Part shown: piece by piece, positions 57,574-64,000 of the stretch
Layout: each line of letters starts with the position of its first letter
Position numbering within the stretch: position 1 is the stretch's first letter
DNA from: Sphingomonas albertensis
GTDB lineage: Bacteria; Pseudomonadota; Alphaproteobacteria; Sphingomonadales; Sphingomonadaceae
DNA: 64,000 nucleotides
Direction of reading: 5' to 3'
NCBI RefSeq assembly: GCF_014358075.1
Contig: NZ_JACONT010000012.1
Coordinates: 24,699 to 88,698, forward strand
Notes under the pieces: model-generated
The model's input: only the letters and a program-made list of their open reading frames with translations
What the model was told of the DNA's origin: nothing
Databases searched by the model: none
Translations under genes and position numbers: made by a program

Positions 57574-57736
57574 AGGGCTGGTGTCGAAATGCGGCACGGT
57601 ACGCTGCCGCCGGGCTCGTAATGGGTGGTTTTGGAACGTCGACAGTGACGAAAATACTATAGATTGTGGATCGCCTGCACCGCTAGGCGCATCCACAGTA
57701 ACGCGTCGATCGTATACGCACGGGGGATACGACAGG

Positions 57737-58234
57737 ATGAACGACAAGGTGGCAAGCGACAGGGTGATGGTCCAGGCGGCCTCGGACGAGGATCGCGCGA
57801 ACTGGGCGCAGTTGATCGACGATCACAAGCGGATCGCCGAGCAATGCATCGTCCTCGCGGACCTTGCGCAGGGCTCGCGCGAGCAGAGCGGCCTCGCATC
57901 GCGAAAGCTGATAGAACTCGCGGTCACCGTCGCCAGGCACCTCGACCTCGAGGACGAAGTGATCGACCGCACGGTGGTGGCGATGGAGGCGAAATATTCG
58001 CCCGATACGATCGCGACGATGGAGGAGAATCTCGATATCCTCCGGTCCGATTGGAAAGCGTTCATCGGCCGCTGGTTGCCGGTGATCAAGCCAAGCGAAT
58101 GGGAGAAGTTCGGCGTCCAGGCGGAGTCGATGCTCGATCGGCTGTCGAGCCAGGTGATGCTCGAGACCGAGATCCTGTACGACCACGCGTTGCGCGACGG
58201 CGTGGTGCGCCCGGGCGGAGCGGTGCTGCACTGA
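57737..58234 (+). CDS. Hemerythrin-like (HHE cation-binding) protein
   Basis: The 165-residue helical protein has spaced histidines and acidic residues fitting a hemerythrin/HHE di-iron bundle: IDDHKRIAEQC, VARHLDLEDEVID and ILYDHALRD. Such proteins bind oxygen, NO or iron, or sense redox state. The ATG has GGGGGA nine bases upstream; the frame extends 52 codons further into the rpoB promoter and is not used. It is divergent from rpoB. Confidence 0.75.
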   Translation: MNDKVASDRVMVQAASDEDRANWAQLIDDHKRIAEQCIVLADLAQGSREQSGLASRKLIELAVTVARHLDLEDEVIDRTVVAMEAKYSPDTIATMEENLDILRSDWKAFIGRWLPVIKPSEWEKFGVQAESMLDRLSSQVMLETEILYDHALRDGVVRPGGAVLH

Positions 58235-58262
58235 AACGGGCTGCGGGATTGCCGGTGAAACC

Positions 58263-58386
58263 GATCCTCCCCCGCGAGGGGGCGCGCACCGAAGGTGACG
58301 GAGGGCGAGGCAAGGGCCACCTCTGTTCCGTGTCCTCCCCCTCCGTCTGGCAAGGGCCAGCCACCTCCCCCTTGCGGGGGAGGATC
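58263..58386. repeat. ~125-bp palindromic element, copy 4 (arm order B-A)
   Basis: The left arm is B-type and slightly decayed (GCGCACCGAAGGTGACGG). The right arm is A-type (CTGGCAAGGGCCAG). The centre TGTTCCGTGTCCTCC is the same, in the same direction, as in copy 5 with the opposite arm order. It lies between convergent genes. Confidence 0.9.
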
Positions 58387-58399
58387 AAATCCTTTGGCG

Positions 58400-59149
58400 T
58401 CAGCGTCGCTTCTTCTTCGACCGAGACGGCGGTGGTGCAACCGGCGTGGGTAGTGGCGGCGGTGCGCTGAACTTCACCACAAGCGGCACCACCCCCGGAT
58501 CGGCCGGATACAACCGTCGCGCGCGCGCGAACACGAACCGCGCCTTCGGTGCCCCACGCGCACTACCGCTCGCCCCGACCCAGCGCCAATGCCATGGTTC
58601 CCACTTCACATGCTGCTTGTTCCCGCCCGGAAAGCTCTGTTCGAAGCCGAACCTCGGCGCGTTCAACCGTAGCCAACGCGCGGCAGGGGTCGCGGCCATG
58701 CACGCCTCGGCATCCGGACACCCGTTCGCCGGGCGCACCGCGAAATCCAGCGCATAGCCCGTCGAATGCTCGCTATACCCCGGCGGCGCGACCGAGATCG
58801 CGCGATCGGCCGCACTGCTGGTTTCGCCCCGGCAGAAGACGCTGCGCTGGCGGGCGATCGACCGCTGGCAGGACAGCGCGCGGAGCTGACCCATCACCGA
58901 GGGATCGCCCTGCGCCGCTGCGAACAGTCGCAACAGATCGGGCAGCATGTCGGCACGCACTACGCACGGATTGCCCACCGAATACTCCGATGGCAGCGTG
59001 ACCAGCTCGCTTTCGGGCGCGTCGCCATAGGGCAAATGCCCGAACGCGCGGCCATCGGGCGCGATCGCCGCGCTCTGGCCTTCGCACAATTGTGCCTCGG
59101 CAACGGTCGGTGCCAGGACCAGCACAAGGGCAACTATACGGTGCAACAT
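58400..59149 (-). CDS. M15-family D-Ala-D-Ala carboxypeptidase (VanY-like)
   Basis: The 249-residue exported protein has a signal peptide ending VAEAQ. Zinc-site motifs of M15 peptidases are SEHSTGYALDF (HxxxxxxxD) and the late EPWHWRW. It would trim peptidoglycan stem peptides or release D-alanine in the periplasm. The C-terminus is proline-rich and ends in a basic run (SRSKKKRR), unusual for a periplasmic enzyme and perhaps a wall-binding tail. It is divergent from the pseudouridine synthase gene. Confidence 0.87.
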   Translation of the reverse strand: MLHRIVALVLVLAPTVAEAQLCEGQSAAIAPDGRAFGHLPYGDAPESELVTLPSEYSVGNPCVVRADMLPDLLRLFAAAQGDPSVMGQLRALSCQRSIARQRSVFCRGETSSAADRAISVAPPGYSEHSTGYALDFAVRPANGCPDAEACMAATPAARWLRLNAPRFGFEQSFPGGNKQHVKWEPWHWRWVGASGSARGAPKARFVFARARRLYPADPGVVPLVVKFSAPPPLPTPVAPPPSRSKKKRR

Positions 59150-59196
59150 CGCGACGGCTCTGGCACGCAGGCGCTAATGATGGCAAGGGCGGCGCC

Positions 59197-59916
59197 ATGC
59201 ATGGTGAACGCGTACTCTTCCTCGACGGCGAGGCCCTGGTGATCGACAAGCCCGCTGGGCTACCGGTCGATCCGCCCCGCGATGGCTCGCTGAGCCTGGA
59301 AAATCATCTTGAGAGCCTGAAGTTCGGCTTCCAGCGCTGGCCCAAGCCCGTGCACCGGCTCGACCGCGATACGAGCGGCTGCCTGCTCCTGTCGCGCAAT
59401 CCCAAGGCGCACGCCCGTTTGCAGCAGGCGTTCGAACAGGGCCTCGTCTCGAAGCGCTACGTCGCACTGCTCGACGGCGTGGTCGAGGGCACGTCCGGCC
59501 TGATCGAGATGGCGCTAGGCAAGGTCAGCACCGCCGAGACCGGCTGGCGGATGGTCGAGGATCCCGACGGCAAGAAGTCGCGCACTAAGTGGCGCGTGCT
59601 GGAGATCAAGGACGGCCGCTCGCTGGTCGAGTTCCTGCCCGAGACCGGCCGCACGCATCAGATCCGCGTCCATGCCGCAAGCGGCCTCGGCGCGCCGGTG
59701 GTCGGCGACGGCGTCTACGGCAAGGCGGATGGGCTCGGCATGATGCTCCATGCGCAGCGGCTGATCGTACCGCGTCCGGGCAAGCCCGACGTGCTCGCCG
59801 AAGCGCCGTTGCCAGAGCGGTTTGCCAAGGCCGGGTTTGCCGACGAGACGACGCCACCCGCTGACGTCGCTCCGGCTGCCGATGCGGTAGTGACGCCCGA
59901 CTCCACCGACGGCTGA
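59197..59916 (+). CDS. RluA-family RNA pseudouridine synthase
   Basis: The protein of about 239 residues has the catalytic aspartate motif HRLDRDTSGCLL near residue 52, an early VIDKPAGLPV segment, and LPETGRTHQIRVH. There is no S4 domain, as in RluA/TruC-type enzymes. It isomerises uridines in rRNA or tRNA; the exact site is unknown. The C-terminus is an unstructured alanine/proline tail. The ATG at 59197 precedes the conserved first strand; the longer frame overlaps the M15 gene. The ArfB-like gene follows 20 bp downstream. Confidence 0.9.
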   Translation: MHGERVLFLDGEALVIDKPAGLPVDPPRDGSLSLENHLESLKFGFQRWPKPVHRLDRDTSGCLLLSRNPKAHARLQQAFEQGLVSKRYVALLDGVVEGTSGLIEMALGKVSTAETGWRMVEDPDGKKSRTKWRVLEIKDGRSLVEFLPETGRTHQIRVHAASGLGAPVVGDGVYGKADGLGMMLHAQRLIVPRPGKPDVLAEAPLPERFAKAGFADETTPPADVAPAADAVVTPDSTDG

Positions 59917-59936
59917 GAGCCGAGGGGAGGGGCTTA

Positions 59937-60362
59937 ATGGTCGCGATCCCGATCACCCGGTCGATCTCGATCGACGACAGCGAACTGATCGAGAGTACGA
60001 CCCGCTCGGGCGGTCCGGGCGGCCAGCATGTCAACACCACCGACAGCGCGGTGATCCTGCGCTTCGACGTCGGCCTCTCGCCAGGCCTGCCGCTGGCGGT
60101 CAAGAATCGCATCGCGGTGCTCGCGGGATCGCGCCTCACCCGCGACGGCGTGCTGGTGTTGCGTAGCGAGGGCTCGCGCTCACAACTGCTCAACCGCCAG
60201 GAAGTCCGCGAGAGGCTGGTCGCGCTGATCAAGGAAGCGACGATCGTCCCCAAGGCCCGCCGCGCGACCAAGCCGTCCAAGGCGGCGAAAGCACGACGGG
60301 TCGATACGAAGAAGGTGCGGAGCGGGGTGAAAGCCGGGCGCGGCAAGGTGCGCGACGATTGA
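59937..60362 (+). CDS. arfB: Peptidyl-tRNA hydrolase ArfB / release-factor-like ribosome rescue protein
   Basis: The 141-residue protein has the release-factor GGQ loop (GGPGGQHVNTTDSAV near residue 25) and the basic C-terminal tail (KAARRATK-like; KVRSGVKAGRGKVR) that enters the empty mRNA channel in ArfB/YaeJ. It frees stalled ribosomes by hydrolysing peptidyl-tRNA without a stop codon. The length matches ArfB and there is no codon-recognition domain. It has a good ribosome-binding site (GAGGGGAGG) and follows the pseudouridine synthase gene closely, suggesting co-transcription. Confidence 0.92.
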   Translation: MVAIPITRSISIDDSELIESTTRSGGPGGQHVNTTDSAVILRFDVGLSPGLPLAVKNRIAVLAGSRLTRDGVLVLRSEGSRSQLLNRQEVRERLVALIKEATIVPKARRATKPSKAAKARRVDTKKVRSGVKAGRGKVRDD

Positions 60363-60424
60363 GCGGGCCATGCCTATGAGGATCTCGTTAACGTCCGTCG
60401 GCCGGCCTAGCGCACGACCTCGCA

Positions 60425-60550
60425 ATCCTCCCCCGCCAGGGGGAGGTGGCTGGCACTTGCCAGACGGAGGGGGAGGCACTCGATGTCGGATGTTCCGTGT
60501 CCTCCCCCGCCGTCGCCTGCGGCGCCACCTCCCCCTGGCGGGGGAGGATC
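60425..60550. repeat. ~125-bp palindromic element, copy 5 (arm order A-B)
   Basis: The left arm has the A-type stem (CTGGCACTTGCCAG), the right arm the B-type (GTCGCCTGCGGCGCC), and the centre is TGTTCCGTGTCCTCC. It is followed at about 60568-60593 by a separate small hairpin (GTCACCC/GGGTGAC) before the methionine-sulfoxide reductase gene. Confidence 0.9.
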
Positions 60551-60635
60551 GCCGCGTAGCCGTTGCGTCACCCCCAGCTTCTGCTGGGTGACGGATTTGA
60601 GGGAGCGTTAGCTGCCTCTCAATCAAGGAAGGCCG

Positions 60636-61127
60636 ATGTACCAGTTCGATATCTCCGCCGGCACCAAGGCCGATCTCTACCGCGACCTGCTCGCCGCGCT
60701 CGACGCGCTCACCGCGGATGAGCGTGACCCGATCGCCAACATGGCTAACGCCGCCGCACTGGTGTGGGAATATGTCCCAGACCTGAACTGGGCGGGCTTC
60801 TACCGGCTGGTGCCCGAAGCACAGGGCGGCGAACTCGTTCTCGGGCCGTTCCAGGGCAAGGTCGCCTGCATCCGCATCCCGGTCGGCAAGGGCGTCTGCG
60901 GTGCTGCTGCCGCCACGCTGACGACGCAACTGGTCGAGGACGTGCACGCGTTCCCCGGCCACATCGCCTGCGATGCCGCGAGCCGCTCCGAACTGGTCGT
61001 GCCTGTGACGAAGGACGGTGCGCTGGTCGCGGTGCTCGACCTCGACAGCCCCGAACCCGCGCGGTTCGATGCCGAGGACGCCGCGGGGTGCGAGGCGCTG
61101 GCGGCACTGCTCGGTGAGCGCCTGTAG
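60636..61127 (+). CDS. msrC: Free methionine-R-sulfoxide reductase (GAF domain)
   Basis: The 163-residue single GAF domain carries the fRMsr cysteines: KVACIRIPVGKGVCG and HIACDAASRSELVVP, with the LNWAGFYRL segment near residue 50. It reduces free methionine-R-sulfoxide with thioredoxin, part of oxidative-damage repair. The length equals YebR-type enzymes. It has an AAGGAAGG-like ribosome-binding site. No operon partner is evident. Confidence 0.93.
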   Translation: MYQFDISAGTKADLYRDLLAALDALTADERDPIANMANAAALVWEYVPDLNWAGFYRLVPEAQGGELVLGPFQGKVACIRIPVGKGVCGAAAATLTTQLVEDVHAFPGHIACDAASRSELVVPVTKDGALVAVLDLDSPEPARFDAEDAAGCEALAALLGERL

Positions 61128-61245
61128 GACCTGATCCGTTTCGGGACGGTACGCTCGCTGGTGACTCCCCTGCGGCTTTGGTAAGCAAGCCGTTAAGAAA
61201 TCCGGCGTTTGCGCGGGATAGGGTGGCGGAACCAGGGAGACGGAC

Positions 61246-62358
61246 ATGCGGAGCCTTTTGATCGCAAGCGCAGGGCTTGTTGTTGTCAGCGGCGCAGCGG
61301 AGGCCCAGCAGCAGCGCCCCGGCACCAGCTACGGCGTGCCGGGCACCACGATGCAGGCGCCGATGGCAAACCCCCGTCGCCCGGGACCTATCGCCGCGCG
61401 TCCGCCCGTCGTTCACACGTCCTACCGACCGGTCGGATCGCAGCAGGCCGCAACGCGCCGCCAGCCGCGCTGGGGCAGCAAGATCGGCGGGCGCTGGTGG
61501 GGCGGCGCCAACGCGCCCGGCGGTTGGGCTGGATACCGCCGCCCGCATCGTGGTTGGGCCGTGCCGACATATTGGAACGCGCCGCGCTTCTATATCGGCG
61601 ACTGGCAGACCTATGGCCTTTCCCGACCGCCGCAGGGTTATAACTGGGCGCGCTATTACGACGATGCGGTGCTGATCGACTCGCGCGGATCGGTCTACGA
61701 CACGGCGAGCGACATCGACTGGGATCGCTACGACTCCAACGGCTACGTGGCCGTGAGCCCCCGCGACTATGCCGCCAACGACTCGGTCTATGCCGGGCCG
61801 AGCGACCGCAAATACGCCGCGCCCTATGACGATCGCGGTGCGCCTCGGCGTGACACCGGTCTGGGTGGCGTAGCGATCGGCGCGGTTGCCGGCGGCGTCG
61901 CGGGCAACGTCATCGCGGGTCGCGGCAATCGCCTGGGCGGTACCCTGATCGGCGCTGGCATCGGTGCCGCGGTGGGGTATGCGATCGATAAGACCGAGGA
62001 CCGAGGCCGACCTGCGCCACCGCCGCCTCCACGAGCACGCGTTTCAGGATACGGAGCCGGCTATCCGCCCCCGCCGGCCTACGCAGCCGAGTACGCACCG
62101 CCGCCGCCCGCTTATGCCGACGATTACGCGCCCCCGCCCTACGGCGCGGACTATGCCCCGCCGCGCAGTTACACTGTCGCGCCCGGTCGTACATGGGTCT
62201 CACCCGACGGCGCGACGACGGTCACGACGACGAGCGGCGGCGCATATCCGGCCGGTTCGACGACGGTGATCGTGCAGTCTGTACCGGTGACCACGACGAC
62301 AACGACGACCACCGAATATTACGACGCGTCCCCTCGACGGAAGGTCAGGCGGCGGTAA
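61246..62358 (+). CDS. RcnB-like exported protein with glycine zipper and low-complexity tail
   Basis: The 370-residue protein has a signal peptide ending AAEAQ. An RcnB-type segment (YIGDWQTYGLSRPPQGYNW; VLIDSRGSVYD) lies near residues 115-150. A glycine-zipper membrane motif (VAIGAVAGGVAGNVIAGRG; GTLIGAGIGAAVGYAID) at about 205-245 resembles outer-membrane lipoprotein zippers. A tyrosine/proline/alanine repeat (EYAPPPPAYADDY) and a threonine run follow. RcnB was described as a periplasmic metal-response protein; the fusion to a zipper suggests an envelope structural role. It ends 7 bp before the convergent membrane-protein gene. Confidence 0.75.
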   Translation: MRSLLIASAGLVVVSGAAEAQQQRPGTSYGVPGTTMQAPMANPRRPGPIAARPPVVHTSYRPVGSQQAATRRQPRWGSKIGGRWWGGANAPGGWAGYRRPHRGWAVPTYWNAPRFYIGDWQTYGLSRPPQGYNWARYYDDAVLIDSRGSVYDTASDIDWDRYDSNGYVAVSPRDYAANDSVYAGPSDRKYAAPYDDRGAPRRDTGLGGVAIGAVAGGVAGNVIAGRGNRLGGTLIGAGIGAAVGYAIDKTEDRGRPAPPPPPRARVSGYGAGYPPPPAYAAEYAPPPPAYADDYAPPPYGADYAPPRSYTVAPGRTWVSPDGATTVTTTSGGAYPAGSTTVIVQSVPVTTTTTTTTEYYDASPRRKVRRR

Positions 62359-62365
62359 GGGCGGC

Positions 62366-63793
62366 TCAGCCGAGCATGCCCGCGTAACTCTGCGGTGGCA
62401 GGGGAAGCGTCGCGCGCGCGGCTAGCCCGCCGAAGATCACCAGCATGAGAGCTCCGCCGCCGATCGTCAGCGTTCGCAGCGGCGGGGTTCGGTCGGCGAG
62501 CAGGACCACAGCCACCGCCGTCGCGATCATCGGCCACAGGTGATAGCGCAGATCCGAGGCGATGCTGAGGACCGCGAAACTCGCCTCCAGGGCAAGCGCG
62601 GACACCAGCAGCGCGGTGGCGAAGTCTCGGGTCGCGTCGCGTCGGCGGGACACGCACGTGGCCAGCGCGGTGATCGCGACGACGATCCACGCGATCGGCC
62701 ACCCCAGCGGCGTCTCGACGAGTCCGGCGGTGATGCCTTCCCAGGTGCGGGCGGCGGCATTGGGGTCGGCGAGCCCGAGCGTGTTGGGCTCCGACGCGGT
62801 CGGCGGCGCGGCGCTCGGCCAGCGGAACGGCACGAGCCAGCGGTCGGTCGAGTTCAGATGCGCGAAGCGGTGCGTGGCGTAGGCGATCGGGTGATGCAGC
62901 GCCGAGGACGCCAGTGTGACGTAGAGCGTCGCGGTCGGCAGCGCTCTCAGCCGCGCCATCGTCGTCCCGCAATGCGTATCGTCGCCGAGCGGGTCCCAGA
63001 AGAACGGTTTCGCGCAGTGGCGGGCGATCACGGTCGCCGCTTCCGCCTGCGTCAGGCCGGTGGTGGTGCTGTCCGGCACGCGGGCAGCAATGCCGGCCAG
63101 GTCGTAAAGCGCCTGCGTCGCCTCGACGCCGCTGCGCTGCGCCTTGAGCAGTTGGTGATTCACGATCGGCGCCACGCCTAGAACCGCGACGATCGCGACC
63201 AGCCCGGCGGCGAGCTTGGCGACCGGATGTGCGGGGCGGGGCGCGAGGGTCACGACCAGCGGCACGACGATGAACACGGCGTTCGCCCGGACCAGCACGG
63301 CATAGGCGAGCAACACCGTCACCGGTATCCACATCGCGCCCGGCAAAGGGCGGCCCGCGAGACGCCACCAACCCACGATCCCGACCGCGGCGAGCAAAGC
63401 GCCGGCAAGTTGCGCGTCCTTGAGCACGACACCCTGCCAGCCGAGAAACGGGGGTAGAAGGCCGATGGCGAGGATCGCAAGCGCGCTGCGGGTGCGCCCG
63501 AGGCGGGCAAGCGCACCGGCGATCAGGCCGAGGCCGAGCCAGTAGTTGACGAGTTGCACGACGATCATCGGCTTCACGCCGGCGCCTAGCGGGGTGAGCA
63601 ATACCCACAGCCGGACCATCGCCGGCGGGTGCCAGTCGTCGTATACCCGCGATAGCACCTGCGTATATTGCGCGACGGTGTCGTACATCGCGATGCCGGG
63701 CCAGAAGAGCGCGAGCGATGCCAAACACAGTGCTGCGGCCGTGATGCCGATGCTGCGGGATGAAATACGGCGCGCCCCAGTGTCGATCGGCAT
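62366..63793 (-). CDS. Polytopic membrane protein, glycosyltransferase-like
   Basis: The 475-residue protein has ten or more hydrophobic segments. An early periplasmic-type acidic/aromatic loop (MYDTVAQYTQVLSRVYDDWHPP) resembles the first loop of GT-C/PMT-type lipid-linked sugar transferases, including an aspartate in the first loop. Another loop has LYDLAGIAARVPD. The family is not firm; it could also be an uncharacterised DUF6020-like protein. The start is at 63793. It lies alone between the RcnB-like gene and the window end. Confidence 0.6.
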   Translation of the reverse strand: MPIDTGARRISSRSIGITAAALCLASLALFWPGIAMYDTVAQYTQVLSRVYDDWHPPAMVRLWVLLTPLGAGVKPMIVVQLVNYWLGLGLIAGALARLGRTRSALAILAIGLLPPFLGWQGVVLKDAQLAGALLAAVGIVGWWRLAGRPLPGAMWIPVTVLLAYAVLVRANAVFIVVPLVVTLAPRPAHPVAKLAAGLVAIVAVLGVAPIVNHQLLKAQRSGVEATQALYDLAGIAARVPDSTTTGLTQAEAATVIARHCAKPFFWDPLGDDTHCGTTMARLRALPTATLYVTLASSALHHPIAYATHRFAHLNSTDRWLVPFRWPSAAPPTASEPNTLGLADPNAAARTWEGITAGLVETPLGWPIAWIVVAITALATCVSRRRDATRDFATALLVSALALEASFAVLSIASDLRYHLWPMIATAVAVVLLADRTPPLRTLTIGGGALMLVIFGGLAARATLPLPPQSYAGMLG

Positions 63794-63970
63794 TGGCAGT
63801 TCCCGTACCCGGTTTGGCTGGCGCGGCCTTTCGACAGGCGCGGGCGACGGGTCAAGTCAATTAGGGCCGAAACGAGACGGTCTGCTACCCGGTGGCGATG
63901 GGCTGGGTATCACTCGACGTGATTCTGCCGATTGTCGGGATTCGGCGCCAGAAGCGTCGCGGGTGTTACC

Positions 63971-63998
63971 CTGGGTCCCGACTTTCGTCGGGATGACG
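63971..63998. repeat. One arm of the 3916-3998 palindrome family
   Basis: CTGGGTCCCGACTTTCG and the following GTCGGGATGACG match the right arm at 3971-3998 except for two changes (CCTGAC to CCCGAC, CAGG to CGGG). Those two changes compensate each other within the arm's own small stem. The partner arm would lie beyond the window. Confidence 0.75.
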
Positions 63999-64000
63999 GG

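Overview
The window reads as a chromosomal segment of an alphaproteobacterium of the Sphingomonas type. The support is high GC throughout, several TonB-dependent receptors (TBDRs), SapC and tryptophan-halogenase family genes inside carbohydrate loci, rpoB/rpoC of alphaproteobacterial type, and abundant palindromic repeats between genes. No phage, insertion sequence, CRISPR array, rRNA or convincing tRNA was seen.

Layout. (1) 1-10283 is a TBDR-led accessory operon on the minus strand: receptor, palindrome, halogenase, SapC protein, JmjC/cupin protein, second halogenase (cut by the window edge). Nearby are an MFS carrier, a GH16 beta-glucanase and a DUF6445 oxygenase-like protein. (2) 10344-18711 holds a CPA1 Na+/H+ antiporter, then an ECF sigma/anti-sigma pair divergent from an STN-domain TBDR, followed by a Tat-exported PhoD phosphatase. 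(3) 18799-34528 is a maltodextrin/starch locus: TBDR, halogenase, GH13 amylase, GH13 alpha-glucosidase, halogenase, GH31 alpha-glucosidase. The genes after the TBDR overlap by 1-4 nt. A divergent LacI regulator, a second DUF6445 protein and a GPH/SLC45-type sugar carrier complete it. (4) 34602-48463 is mixed housekeeping and stress: UPF0149/SEC-C protein, class II photolyase, two-component system with a divergent OB-fold protein, PepSY membrane protein, SDR, OFA-type MFS, FAH-fold hydrolase, catalase-like protein, metallophosphatase, PilZ and TonB-like proteins. (5) 48667-57573 is an isolated rpoB-rpoC unit with its own promoter and terminator and a palindromic element between the genes. (6) 57737-63793 holds a hemerythrin-like protein, M15 peptidase, pseudouridine synthase, ArfB-like hydrolase, free-methionine-sulfoxide reductase, RcnB-like protein and a polytopic membrane protein.

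How the genes work together. In the maltodextrin locus the receptor would import oligosaccharides across the outer membrane, the exported GH13 and GH31 enzymes would trim them in the periplasm, the GPH carrier would bring sugars into the cytoplasm and the cytoplasmic GH13 would finish hydrolysis, under LacI control. The unexplained part is the enzyme set built into both carbohydrate loci: four flavin-dependent halogenase homologues in two subtypes, one of each per locus, plus JmjC/cupin, SapC and DUF6445 proteins, with no flavin reductase or natural-product genes in sight. This module is the best candidate here for an undescribed system.

At least five copies of a ~125-bp palindromic element with two distinguishable arm types, plus three other palindrome families, lie in intergenic spaces. 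Assignments rest on reading the sequence alone; no database search was run.
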